Shown here one piece after another: positions 14,878-23,580 of a stretch of DNA of 49,425 nucleotides (positions are counted from its first letter, which is position 1; every line of letters starts with the position of its first letter). The position numbers were made by a program, and so were the translations under genes. Source of the stretch: an uncultured Clostridia bacterium (lineage in GTDB: Bacteria > Bacillota > Clostridia > UBA1381); the NCBI GenBank assembly GCA_934444735.1, contig CAKSDE010000020.1, forward strand, positions 1-49,425, written 5' to 3'. Under the pieces are notes generated by a model. The model ran no database searches and was not told the DNA's origin. It saw only the letters and a list, made by a program, of their open reading frames with translations.

Positions 14878-15415
14878 TGTGTAATCCATTATGTAATCTA
14901 TTATACATCATCAAAAATTCTTTTTCAATTGTCGCAAAGTCCAAAGTTACAAACTCAGGTTTTGTTTTTATTGGTAATTCTTCCAGTACCCTCTCATGCA
15001 TGAGCACAAAAAACTCCTGATATAGCATAGCATCGTCAATCTCGGCGATAATTATGCGCTCCTCATCACTCAAATCACCCACAAATTTCTCGTATATCGT
15101 GTCCTGAAGATTTTTTTCTATCTTCATATAAGCGTCCAGGTTCTTTTTAACGGGTCTTATGATGTCCGCCATATAGCTCTCGCTCGCATCGTGCATAAGA
15201 CAAGCCAGGCAAAGCTTTGTACTCAAATTCCGCGCTATCGCTTCATTGCAACAGGCGAGCGAATGCTGTGCGACAGAATAGAAAATCGGCAGTTGCGCAT
15301 TCGCCCTCGGTATTCGCGAAAGCGCATGGGCGATATCCTCAATCAAAAGCGTATCTTTATCCGGATTCATCGGATTTATGTGCTGTTTTTTGTAAGTTAT
15401 AATGTAATCTGACAT
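14867..15415 (-). CDS. HD-domain phosphohydrolase (YfbR-like)
   Basis: A 182-residue metal-dependent phosphohydrolase. The metal ligands are visible as VAQHSLACC, then the HD pair in LMHDASESYMADIIRPVK, and a distal Asp in IAEIDDAMLYQEF. The closest known type is YfbR, a 5'-deoxyribonucleotidase, but the family also includes uncharacterised members, so the substrate is inferred. The start follows GGGAGG. Upstream promoter at 15471-15499. Probably the first gene of a unit with the AEC transporter. Confidence 0.87.
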   Translation of the reverse strand: MSDYIITYKKQHINPMNPDKDTLLIEDIAHALSRIPRANAQLPIFYSVAQHSLACCNEAIARNLSTKLCLACLMHDASESYMADIIRPVKKNLDAYMKIEKNLQDTIYEKFVGDLSDEERIIIAEIDDAMLYQEFFVLMHERVLEELPIKTKPEFVTLDFATIEKEFLMMYNRLHNGLHKEK

Positions 15416-15470
15416 ATGAAAACCTCCCGTCTTACTCTGCTAATCTATATGTATATTCCGACTTTCTTTA

Positions 15471-15499
15471 ATTATACTATACTTTGCGGAATTAATCAA
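15471..15499 (-). promoter_or_regulatory. Promoter of HD-domain gene
   Basis: Minus strand TTGATT (15494-15499), a 17-base spacer and TATAAT (15471-15476). Confidence 0.75.
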
Positions 15500-15544
15500 C
15501 ATAAGAGCCGTAAAAAATACGGGTACAAATTTTTCAATATAGCA

Positions 15545-15578
15545 ATATCCGCACCTCTTATAAAAGAAGTGCGGATAT
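15545..15578. other. 13-bp inverted repeat downstream of nagA
   Basis: ATATCCGCACCTC pairs with GAAGTGCGGATAT (one G:T) around an eight-base loop. It lies 36 bp beyond the nagA stop. There is no good T run on the minus strand, so it may be a weak terminator or an mRNA 3'-end stabiliser for the amino-sugar operon. Confidence 0.55.
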
Positions 15579-15614
15579 CACTGTTGTTTTATTTAAAAAA
15601 TGAGGTTGGCAAAA

Positions 15615-16682
15615 TTAAAGTTTTTGGAGTCTGCCGCCCAAAACGGTCGCAGAAAGCTCCAGTTTATCGTCCAAAACGATCAAATCTGCATCATAACCTT
15701 TTTCTATTTTTCCTTTGTTAAATCCCATAAGTTCGCATGGAGTGCGTGACGCCATATAAAACGCATCACTTTCGGGTATACCAAACTCTATCGCCTTTTT
15801 AACGCAGGTCATAAGCGTTGACGTTGAGCCTGCAATTGCACCGTCGGGCGCTCTTGCGATATGGTTTTCTACCGTAATCTCCTGACCGCCGAACTCGTAT
15901 TTTCCGTCCGGCATACCTGTCGCACGCATGGAATCGCTTATCAGAACCATACGTTCTTTGCCGAAAAGGCGGTACAAAATGCGAATCACCGACGGGTGAA
16001 TATGCAGTCCGTCGCATATTACCTGTGCATATGCACGTTTGTCAAATGCCGCACCTATCGCCGCAGGTGCGCGGTGATGCAGCGGCGGCATTGCGTTAAA
16101 TGTGTGCGTCAGGCACATTGCGCCGGCATCGATCGCGGCGATTGCCTCGTCATATGTGCAATCGGTGTGACCGAGCGATACAACCGCGCCGCATTTTTTT
16201 ATAAAATCAAGACTTCCCGAAAGCTCGGGAGCAATTGTTACCATTTTCACATTTTTGAGCTTTGAAAATTCCTCTACAGACGGATTCTTTATGTATTTCT
16301 CATTCTGCGCACCCTTGTGCTTCGGGGAAATATACGGACCCTCCATGTGAAATCCCAATATATTTGCGCCTTTTTGAGGAATCGTTGCATTTACCACTCT
16401 TGCAATATCATCAAATGCAACGGTCATAGTCGTCGGCAGCCACGACGTGATACCGTTTTTCAAAAGATACTCGGACATTTCGGAGAGCTTATCCCCGTCC
16501 ATGGTATCATAGCCTATCATGCCGTGCGTATGTATATCGACAAGCCCGGGATATACGCGCATACCGCCCATATCCTCTCCGTCCCGATCGGTCTTTGCAA
16601 CTTCGGTAATTTTCCCGTTTTCGACCGTGATATCCGTGATATTACCGTCAACCAGACAATTTTTCAAGATCAATTCAGCCAT
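15615..16682 (-). CDS. nagA: N-acetylglucosamine-6-phosphate deacetylase
   Basis: A 355-residue amidohydrolase-fold enzyme that removes acetate from GlcNAc-6-P to give glucosamine-6-P in the cytosol. Metal and substrate motifs are visible in order: DIHTHGMIG, HMEGPYISPKHKGAQ, LGHTDCTYDEA, THTFNAMP and LISDSMRATG with the catalytic Asp. The ATG at 16682 sits inside the nagB stop region (ATGGCTGA overlap) after GAGGAGG, so nagB and nagA are translationally coupled. It is the last gene of the operon whose divergent regulator lies at 22771. Confidence 0.97.
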   Translation of the reverse strand: MAELILKNCLVDGNITDITVENGKITEVAKTDRDGEDMGGMRVYPGLVDIHTHGMIGYDTMDGDKLSEMSEYLLKNGITSWLPTTMTVAFDDIARVVNATIPQKGANILGFHMEGPYISPKHKGAQNEKYIKNPSVEEFSKLKNVKMVTIAPELSGSLDFIKKCGAVVSLGHTDCTYDEAIAAIDAGAMCLTHTFNAMPPLHHRAPAAIGAAFDKRAYAQVICDGLHIHPSVIRILYRLFGKERMVLISDSMRATGMPDGKYEFGGQEITVENHIARAPDGAIAGSTSTLMTCVKKAIEFGIPESDAFYMASRTPCELMGFNKGKIEKGYDADLIVLDDKLELSATVLGGRLQKL

Positions 16683-17391
16683 AAAAAGCCTCCTCGTCAA
16701 CTATCAATACTACATCGGGGTGAACCTTCAGCATTGTTGCGGGGTAAGTGGTGTTAATTTCATTGTTCAAAAGCTCTTTTATTACGGCGTGCTTATTCTT
16801 GCCGCTTGCTAAAAGTATAATCTTTTTAGACTTTAAGATAGTGGCAATTCCCATTGTAATCGCATGAGTCGGGACTTCATCTATATTATCGAAAAAGCGG
16901 GAATTTGCCTTGATTGTGCTTTCGGTAAGCGCGGTCAGATGCGTGCTTGTGTTAAGATTAGCATCCGGCTCATTAAAACCGATATGTCCGTTCTGACCTA
17001 TCCCCAAAATCTGAAGATCAATTCCGCCATACGACTCTATACGCTTTTCATAGTCGGCACATTCCTTGTCGGGATCTTTTGTTGCGCCGTCGGGAATGAA
17101 CGATTCTTTTATATTAATATGGTCAAAAAGATTTGTCTTCATGAAATAATGATAGCTCTGCGGATTATCGTGCGAAATCGGATAATATTCGTCTAAATTA
17201 AATCCGACACACTCGGAAAAGTCCACTTCATTATTTTTGTACATTTCAATAAGCTTTTGATATAATCCCACAGGAGTCGAACCCGTAGCAAAACCCAGTA
17301 CCGACTGAGGCTTGAGAGTAATCTGGCTTGCCACAAGCTTTGCGCTTTGAGCCGATATTTCGTCATAGTCTTTACATAATATTACTCGCAT
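16675..17391 (-). CDS. nagB: Glucosamine-6-phosphate deaminase
   Basis: A 238-residue isomerase/deaminase converting glucosamine-6-P to fructose-6-P and ammonia, so linking amino sugars to glycolysis. Family motifs GFATGSTPVGLYQKL, NLDEYYPISHDNPQSY and GIGQNGHIGFNEP are intact. It is the short form without the C-terminal allosteric tail. The ATG at 17391 with GGAAAG upstream is preferred to the TTG at 17403. It overlaps nagA by 8 bp. Confidence 0.97.
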   Translation of the reverse strand: MRVILCKDYDEISAQSAKLVASQITLKPQSVLGFATGSTPVGLYQKLIEMYKNNEVDFSECVGFNLDEYYPISHDNPQSYHYFMKTNLFDHINIKESFIPDGATKDPDKECADYEKRIESYGGIDLQILGIGQNGHIGFNEPDANLNTSTHLTALTESTIKANSRFFDNIDEVPTHAITMGIATILKSKKIILLASGKNKHAVIKELLNNEINTTYPATMLKVHPDVVLIVDEEAFYG

Positions 17392-17419
17392 AAATCTTTC
17401 CAAACCTTTCTGATGTAAT

Positions 17420-18499
17420 CTAAATATTTTTTACAAGCTTTCTTATAACAGAATTCATCTCATCTGTTTTATTATTCATATCACTGTAGAGCTTAAACTG
17501 TGTTCTTGCACGATCCAGATTCTGATCCTCTCGTGTAGTCTTAAAATATGTATCTCCGTTTAAGTAATCCGCCAAGAAACGTATTCCACATTCATATGTA
17601 AGAATCTTTGCCGATGTCGGGAGAAGCTCTATCTCCTTTTCGGTCATTACCGGAATCATTTCCTCAAGATAACCCTTGCTGAAATAACGGAATGCCGCCA
17701 TATCAAACCATACCAGCGACAAATCCTTTTCGTCCTCGGCAGCCGTTGCCGCACCGAATCTGAGCGCGTCGCCGTAATCATAAAGAAGTGAGCCGGGCAT
17801 TACGGTATCAAGGTCTATTACACATAGTCCGTTTCCCGTTGCCTTATCAAAAAGAACATTATTGGTTTTCGTATCGTTGTGCGTTACGCGTACCGGCACG
17901 CTGCCGTCTGCAATTGCATCGGTTATGGTATCTACTATAAATTCCTGTTCAAGTGCAAAGTTTACTTCCTTTTCAACCGATTTCAATCTTCCCGAACGGT
18001 CCTCTTTTATCGCCGTCAAAAGCTGCGAAAAGCGATTTCTCGTATTGTGAAAGTCTGGAATTGTTTCGTAAAGATCATCAATCGGGAAGTCATTCAAAAG
18101 ATTCTGGAATCTTCCGAATGCTCTTGCCGCCTGATAAAGTATCGCCGGATCCTCGGTAATGCTGTAGCAAAGAGAATCGGTTATAAATTTATATACTCTG
18201 TAATAATCCCCGTTTTCGGTGCGGTAGAATTTCTTTCCGTCCAATGTCGGGATTATCGTGAGCGTTTCCCTGTCGGGATCTCCCCCTGCTGCAATAATCT
18301 TCTTTCTCAAATGCTCCGTAACATTATAAATGTTATCCATCAGCTCTTCCGGATGCGTAAAAATACTTGTGTTGATTTTCTGAAGGATATACTGTCTCGA
18401 TTTTGTGAGATAGGTGTGGTTTATATGACCGTCACCGTAAGGATCTATCTCGGTATCGAGAAGAAACTGTTTCATTATAAAATTTAACTCAGATTTCAT
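17420..18499 (-). CDS. N-acetylhexosamine 1-kinase-like phosphotransferase (APH fold)
   Basis: A 359-residue protein with an aminoglycoside-phosphotransferase/choline-kinase fold. The Brenner-type catalytic loop VTHNDTKTNNVLFD and the Mg-binding CVIDLDTVMPG are clear, and FGRFQNLLNDFP is typical of NahK, the enzyme that phosphorylates GlcNAc/GalNAc at C1 in the lacto-N-biose pathway of bifidobacteria. The neighbours (sugar nucleotidyltransferase, NagA, NagB) fit that role. The ATG overlaps the preceding stop by 11 bp, with AAGGGG as ribosome binding site. HexNAc specificity is inferred from family resemblance and context. Confidence 0.85.
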   Translation of the reverse strand: MKSELNFIMKQFLLDTEIDPYGDGHINHTYLTKSRQYILQKINTSIFTHPEELMDNIYNVTEHLRKKIIAAGGDPDRETLTIIPTLDGKKFYRTENGDYYRVYKFITDSLCYSITEDPAILYQAARAFGRFQNLLNDFPIDDLYETIPDFHNTRNRFSQLLTAIKEDRSGRLKSVEKEVNFALEQEFIVDTITDAIADGSVPVRVTHNDTKTNNVLFDKATGNGLCVIDLDTVMPGSLLYDYGDALRFGAATAAEDEKDLSLVWFDMAAFRYFSKGYLEEMIPVMTEKEIELLPTSAKILTYECGIRFLADYLNGDTYFKTTREDQNLDRARTQFKLYSDMNNKTDEMNSVIRKLVKNI

Positions 18500-19331
18500 T
18501 ATATAACCCCTTGTCTATCATATTTTTAAAAGCGGCGCTGATTTTCTCGGCGTCATCTTTATAAGTTACTCCGTACCATTTTTCATTTGTCGGCAAAACC
18601 TTTACCGGCTTATTCTTTTCATGTATCAGCTTATCCACAACAAAAGGCAGATAAAATTCGTCCTTTTCGGGATTTTTCAAATTTGTCAAAAATTCCGAAA
18701 AATCTTTTTCCAGCTCATTAAATATATCGGGATTAAATCCCCACATATTCATCGATACGATTGTATCGGGCGCAAACCCCGAATTTTTATCCAAAGCGGT
18801 ATGCTCGGTAACGCCCTTTAAAAGACCGTTTTCGATATCGCATATTCCGCGGCTTACTGTACCGTTCTCGGTCAGTGTATTAAAAAGCTTATAGCCGACC
18901 ATGCATATATCCGTCCCCGAGATAAGCTCGTTATGTATAAGGCGGAAACTCTCCTTACCGTAATAATCGTCCGCGTTTATAACCGCAAAGGGCGAATTTA
19001 CCGCATCTTTGGCGCAGAGCACCGCATGACCTGTCCCCCACGGTTTTTCTCTTTTTGAAAGCTTAGAAAATTCCGAGGGGATCTTATCGGTTTCCTGAAA
19101 AACGTACTCAACGTCTATCATCTTTTCTATTCTCTTACCGACAGATTTACGAAAATCCTTTTCTATCGCCTTTTTTATGATGAAAACAGCTTTATTAAAG
19201 CCTGCCTCTTTCGCATCATAAACCGAAAAATCAAGAATAATCTCTCCGTTCGGACCAATCGGGGCAATCTGCTTTAATCCGCCGAAACGGCTCCCCATTC
19301 CCGCTGCCATAACAACAAGCGAAGTATCCAT
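18489..19331 (-). CDS. Sugar-1-phosphate nucleotidyltransferase-like protein
   Basis: A 280-residue Rossmann-like NTP_transferase. The N-terminal VVMAAGMGSRFGGLKQ is the nucleotide-binding signature with its catalytic Arg/Lys. VINADDYYGKESF supplies the metal-binding Asp, and the segment KPWGTGHAVLCAK matches the uridylyl-transfer loop. In this operon it would make a UDP-sugar from the sugar-1-P released by the kinase, as LnpC/GlmU-type enzymes do, but its activity could be on another sugar. The start is at 19331 after AGGAGATG, coupled to the upstream gene (stop 19349-19351). Confidence 0.85.
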   Translation of the reverse strand: MDTSLVVMAAGMGSRFGGLKQIAPIGPNGEIILDFSVYDAKEAGFNKAVFIIKKAIEKDFRKSVGKRIEKMIDVEYVFQETDKIPSEFSKLSKREKPWGTGHAVLCAKDAVNSPFAVINADDYYGKESFRLIHNELISGTDICMVGYKLFNTLTENGTVSRGICDIENGLLKGVTEHTALDKNSGFAPDTIVSMNMWGFNPDIFNELEKDFSEFLTNLKNPEKDEFYLPFVVDKLIHEKNKPVKVLPTNEKWYGVTYKDDAEKISAAFKNMIDKGLYNEI

Positions 19332-19348
19332 AAGTTTGCATCTCCTAA

Positions 19349-21295
19349 TCATTTTAAAAGTAATATATTTAGTGTCGCCATATCCGAATCTATTTCTATT
19401 TTGCCGTCTTTTGCACGATATTCTTTTCCGTCCAAAAGATCGGTTGCCGAAAGCTTGTCGGTTACAAGCGTTATGCCGCTCTTTTTAAAGTCGGCACATA
19501 CCGCAACAAGTCCCTCTTTCGTCTCATATACCGAAACGTGAGCGTCACCCTCGGCACTTACCAGGTCATTATTCCAGTACGGATGCCACGGTGCGGAATT
19601 GAGTGCATACTTATCAAATATCTTCCATATCTTCGAGTTATAGTCTATATCCTGCAAAAATCCGAGATGCAATCCTCCCGGGCGGCAATGCACATTATGT
19701 AAAAGTGAAAGTGCATAAAGTGTTGACATCGGACGATCTTCTTCGGTATACGCTATAAAGTTTGCGGGAATACCGAAATTATACCCCATATATTCCGCAC
19801 GGAATGCGTCAAGATCCAAAAAGCTCATATCTTTTTTGGATAACATTCCCTGTATATTCTCGCCGTCATAATATGAATCGCAGAATGCCAATGTCGGCAT
19901 AATGCAGCACGAGCTTTGGTGCGTGTCGATTATCCCGCCGCGCGAATGTACCGCCTCATAGAGTTTTTTAACGTGCTCACGGACAGCCAGAACAGGAAAG
20001 CTTGTGTGCAGCTTGCCGTTATCGTCGGTATATCCGCAGCCGTGCGCGGTATTTGCACATTCCCACGGAACATATGTGCCGTCTGTATAGATACCGTCCA
20101 CTCCGAGTTCGTCCATAACATACTCAACGCGTGAAATCATCTCGGCGCTGTATCCGCCGCGATAGCATACCATAAACGCTCTTTGGTGCGGCAATCTCTG
20201 CCATCCTCCGCAGAACTGATTGTCTGTAGTCTTAATCAGATACTTATCCGCATTGTCGCTCCAGTTCGGAACCAAAGTGGAATACTCATACCCGAAATAA
20301 ACCATTACTTTTATATTATGCTTGTGACATTCCTTGATGAAATCCTTTGTAAATGCCACATTCTTCGGAAAACCGTAGTTTTGAATTGCAGTCCAGTCCT
20401 CATGGAGAATCAGCCATTTAACGTCGGTTTCCACGAGCTTATCAATCAGCTCGCGGTTGATTTTGCCGTCCTTCTCCATAAAAGCACGTCTGCCGAGATG
20501 ATATATTTTATACGTATCATCGCCTGTGCGCATCGGTTTTACCGGTGTTGCATGAAATCCGAAGGTATATGTAAGCGGCTTTAGCGTTGAAATCCAGCGA
20601 TCTCTTCTGCCGTTCCAGTTTGTCGGCATTGCATCCAATATATTCAGCCTGATATTGACGTATTCGCCCATATCCTTTATTTCTATGCATTTATCCTCAT
20701 CGTTTAGAAGAAAGTTTTTCGCCGATTCACCGAAAAATACGCCCAATCCCACTTCGTTGCTGCCGAGTGAAACATACGGCTTAAACGGAAAGCTCATATC
20801 ATGCGTTTTACCGCTGTTCATGATATTTCCGGCAGGGATTATACTCTGTCTGTCGTTAGGCCAATAGTGCATAAGCGCGGCATATTCCTTTTTTACCGGA
20901 ATATCCATATAAAGCCCGGTAAGAGTCGGTTTTTCTTTTTTGGAAAACGACCAGTACGACATAAGCTTTAAATCGATTTTCACAAATCCGTCGTATTCAA
21001 CGCTCACAGCAGTATCCAAAATAACATTGTGCGAGGTCTGCGAGGTTACAAAAACCGCCTTTTCATCATCTGCCGAATATAGCATTGATGAAAAATCCTC
21101 CCATTCGCCTTTTTGCTCCCCGAATACAGGAGTCAAGCTAATCGGCGCATACAATATACTTTGATTTTGCGTAACTACTCCGGTCGGCAAGGGCGAACCG
21201 TCAAATTCATACCGTCTGCCCCAAACTTCTGCACTGAATTTTTTCTCGCTGCATTCTGCCTTAACAGGCGTCCAGCACTTTAGTATATCTTTCAT
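19349..21295 (-). CDS. Putative intracellular glycoside hydrolase (GH129/DUF6067-like)
   Basis: A 648-residue protein without signal peptide, so cytosolic. The layout is an N-terminal beta-rich domain (to about residue 260), a TIM-barrel-like middle with WLILHEDWTA, HKHNIKVMVYFGYEYS and LGVDGIYTDGTYVPWE, and a short C-terminal beta domain. The repeated Asp/Glu residues at barrel strand ends (HED, YTDG, DGEN) look like catalytic or metal ligands. It resembles the GH101/GH129 alpha-N-acetylgalactosaminidase group, and GH129 enzymes work beside NahK in mucin-using bifidobacteria; this is inference. GGAGG precedes ATG 21295. A GCCGC/GCGGC hairpin sits just before the ribosome binding site. Confidence 0.7.
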   Translation of the reverse strand: MKDILKCWTPVKAECSEKKFSAEVWGRRYEFDGSPLPTGVVTQNQSILYAPISLTPVFGEQKGEWEDFSSMLYSADDEKAVFVTSQTSHNVILDTAVSVEYDGFVKIDLKLMSYWSFSKKEKPTLTGLYMDIPVKKEYAALMHYWPNDRQSIIPAGNIMNSGKTHDMSFPFKPYVSLGSNEVGLGVFFGESAKNFLLNDEDKCIEIKDMGEYVNIRLNILDAMPTNWNGRRDRWISTLKPLTYTFGFHATPVKPMRTGDDTYKIYHLGRRAFMEKDGKINRELIDKLVETDVKWLILHEDWTAIQNYGFPKNVAFTKDFIKECHKHNIKVMVYFGYEYSTLVPNWSDNADKYLIKTTDNQFCGGWQRLPHQRAFMVCYRGGYSAEMISRVEYVMDELGVDGIYTDGTYVPWECANTAHGCGYTDDNGKLHTSFPVLAVREHVKKLYEAVHSRGGIIDTHQSSCCIMPTLAFCDSYYDGENIQGMLSKKDMSFLDLDAFRAEYMGYNFGIPANFIAYTEEDRPMSTLYALSLLHNVHCRPGGLHLGFLQDIDYNSKIWKIFDKYALNSAPWHPYWNNDLVSAEGDAHVSVYETKEGLVAVCADFKKSGITLVTDKLSATDLLDGKEYRAKDGKIEIDSDMATLNILLLK

Positions 21296-21339
21296 TTTAT
21301 TTTCCTCCTGCCGCATTTGCGGCACAAATCTTATAGTAT

Positions 21340-22608
21340 TTATACCTCAGCAGCATACTTTTCCAAGTCTATAACCTTATCCGAAAGGCGTGACTCTTCT
21401 GCCGCAAACGCAATCAGGTGATTCATAAATGACGTATTTATATCGCATATCGACTTGCTCGGCTCTTCACCGTTAAAATACTTCAAAAGGTCAATCATAA
21501 TACCGGTATCGCCGCCGCCATGCCCCGATGCGATATTATTTCCTACGTTATTTATATCATATTCGGTATGCTTTCTTGTCGCAAAAGAGAACACATCAAT
21601 TATACCCGAATCGATAGATGCGTAAATTTCGCCTTTTGTTCCGAATATACGTATAAATCTTCCGCCTTCGTTAAATGCGTTCATAGTGAAAGAAACGGTA
21701 ACGCCGCCTTCAAATTCCATATTTACCACCTGGTGATCGACAACATCATTGTCGCAGGCAAAAACACATCTTCCGTAAGGACCGTCGGTTATTGCTTTTT
21801 TGACGTCCTCATCGGTCGGAGCAATCTTATCAGTTGCCACTCCGCGGAACCACAAATTATCCTTATCGTCATAGTAAAGCTTTACGGCATTATAAAAGCA
21901 GGTATCCGCCTTCGGGCAGCCCTCGATACAATAATCGGGTGCGCCCTCCGGACGGTTTTCATGCGTAAAATATGAAAGTGAGCCGAAAGACTGTACCTTT
22001 TTGCATTTTTTGCCGATGAGCCATTGCAGTATATCGGTATCGTGACATGATTTTGCAAGAATCATCGGTGAGGATTCCTCTTTGTTTCTCCAGTTGCCGC
22101 GAACAAAGCTATGGCTCTGGTGAATGTTCCCTACATTTTCCATATGTACAACCGACATTACATCGCCGATCTCATCATTATCTATTATATCCTTGATTTT
22201 GCAGAAAAAATCGGTAAAGCGCAGTACGTGACATACTATAACCTTTACGCCCTTTTTCTCAGCCGCCTCGGCGATCTCCTTGCACTCACGCGCAGTCGGT
22301 GCCATCGGCTTTTCCAAAAGAAGATTATATCCCTTCTCAATCATTTTTAAAGCCGGAATATGATGCATATCGTCCTGCATTGCAATCACCGCAAAATCCG
22401 CCAATTTAGGGAGTTCGGCAACCTGCGTCCAATCTGTAAACACCATATCGTCGGAAAGTGAATGTAATTTCTTCGCATTTTCACGTTTGTTATCAACAGG
22501 CTCCGCAACAGCCTTGATTTCAAACTCGCCCGGGTGATCTGCGGCATATTTTGCATATATTGCCCCTCTCATACCATATCCAAGTATTACAGCCGAAAGC
22601 TTTTTCAT
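21340..22608 (-). CDS. Gfo/Idh/MocA-family NAD(P)-dependent oxidoreductase
   Basis: A 422-residue protein. The N-terminal Rossmann domain starts VILGYGMRGAIYAKYA. The EKP motif (LLLEKPMAPTA) and the H-D pair in KSCHDTDILQWLIG are the usual catalytic features. An unusual Cys-rich insert (YCIEGCPKADTCFY) may bind metal. Members oxidise sugars or inositols; a subset (GH109) uses NAD to hydrolyse alpha-GalNAc. As first gene of the amino-sugar operon it may process a released sugar or glycoside. GAGGAGAG precedes the start; the promoter region is shared with the AraC regulator. Confidence 0.85.
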   Translation of the reverse strand: MKKLSAVILGYGMRGAIYAKYAADHPGEFEIKAVAEPVDNKRENAKKLHSLSDDMVFTDWTQVAELPKLADFAVIAMQDDMHHIPALKMIEKGYNLLLEKPMAPTARECKEIAEAAEKKGVKVIVCHVLRFTDFFCKIKDIIDNDEIGDVMSVVHMENVGNIHQSHSFVRGNWRNKEESSPMILAKSCHDTDILQWLIGKKCKKVQSFGSLSYFTHENRPEGAPDYCIEGCPKADTCFYNAVKLYYDDKDNLWFRGVATDKIAPTDEDVKKAITDGPYGRCVFACDNDVVDHQVVNMEFEGGVTVSFTMNAFNEGGRFIRIFGTKGEIYASIDSGIIDVFSFATRKHTEYDINNVGNNIASGHGGGDTGIMIDLLKYFNGEEPSKSICDINTSFMNHLIAFAAEESRLSDKVIDLEKYAAEV

Positions 22609-22663
22609 GACTTTTCTCTCCTCTTATTATTTATATGTTTTCATCTTATTTATCTATTAATAT

Positions 22664-22692
22664 TTGACATTTCTCTTCACATATGATATTAT
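22664..22692 (+). promoter_or_regulatory. Promoter of the operon's AraC-type regulator
   Basis: TTGACA (22664-22669), a 17-base spacer and TATTAT (22687-22692). The divergent operon promoter must lie in the same 162-bp gap (22609-22770), where a minus-strand TATAAT-like sequence is present but no clear -35 box, as expected for an activated promoter. Confidence 0.65.
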
Positions 22693-22770
22693 AATAACAT
22701 ATCTAAATTAAAAAGTATATATGATTTCGTATAAAAAATCTCTAAATTTGTATACACAAGGTGATTAACT

Positions 22771-23580
22771 ATGTATGGATATGTTGACTTGGGTGATGTT
22801 TTCAGAATAAAAGAAATTTTTACCGCGTATCGGCACCGTTTTGAAAGCGATTATTACTTCATCGGGGAATCGCATGATTTTTGGGAAATCGTCATCGTTT
22901 TGGACGGCGAACTTGGTGTTACAGCCGGAAAGGACGTATTTGTCCTCGAAAAGGGGCAAGCAGTTCTGCATGAGCCGATGGAGTTTCACAGGCTCTGGAG
23001 TGAGGGCAATTCCTGTCCCGACATTATAATCTTCTCTTTCTCGGCTGATATGATGCCGGAATATTCATCGAAGATTTTAAAAATCGACAATCTTAATGTA
23101 CCTGCAACAATTATAATAAAGCTGCGTGAATTTTTCAGAACGAAAGGCGTTAATATTGTCGGAGTAAAAAACAGGAACGATATTCACTATCAGCTCATTT
23201 TAAAAGAGTTGGAAATGTTTATTATAAGCACAATTTCACAAGAAAACAAAGAAAGCGGTATATCAAAAACCGTTGCGGCAAAAAATTATGAAAAAATAAT
23301 AAACGTCCTCGAAAATAATATAGAAAAAAATCTCTCGGTCGGAGAAATTGCGGATTTATGCAATATGAGCGAAATAAATCTGAAAAAGACCTTTTCCAAA
23401 TTCTCCGGCATGGGCGTTATGGCATATTTCAACAAGATGAAGATAGAGAGTGCGCAAAACCTTATAAAAAACGGCATGACCGTACAGGAAACCGCAAATA
23501 TGCTCGGCTTTTCAAACCAAAACTATTTCAGTACGGTTTTTAAGAGAATCACCGGCAAATCACCGACATTTTATAAATGA
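22771..23580 (+). CDS. AraC-family regulator divergent from the amino-sugar operon
   Basis: A 269-residue regulator: cupin-like N-terminal sensing domain (DFWEIVIVLDGELGV, then HEPMEFHRLW) and two C-terminal helix-turn-helix motifs (SVGEIADLCNMSEINLKKTF and QETANMLGFSNQNYFSTVFK). AAGGTGAT precedes the ATG. Divergent placement 162 bp from the oxidoreductase gene makes it the likely activator of the 15615-22608 operon, probably responding to a sugar or sugar phosphate. Its 3' end overlaps the convergent transporter gene by 10 bp, and no terminator is visible between them. Confidence 0.9.
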   Translation: MYGYVDLGDVFRIKEIFTAYRHRFESDYYFIGESHDFWEIVIVLDGELGVTAGKDVFVLEKGQAVLHEPMEFHRLWSEGNSCPDIIIFSFSADMMPEYSSKILKIDNLNVPATIIIKLREFFRTKGVNIVGVKNRNDIHYQLILKELEMFIISTISQENKESGISKTVAAKNYEKIINVLENNIEKNLSVGEIADLCNMSEINLKKTFSKFSGMGVMAYFNKMKIESAQNLIKNGMTVQETANMLGFSNQNYFSTVFKRITGKSPTFYK

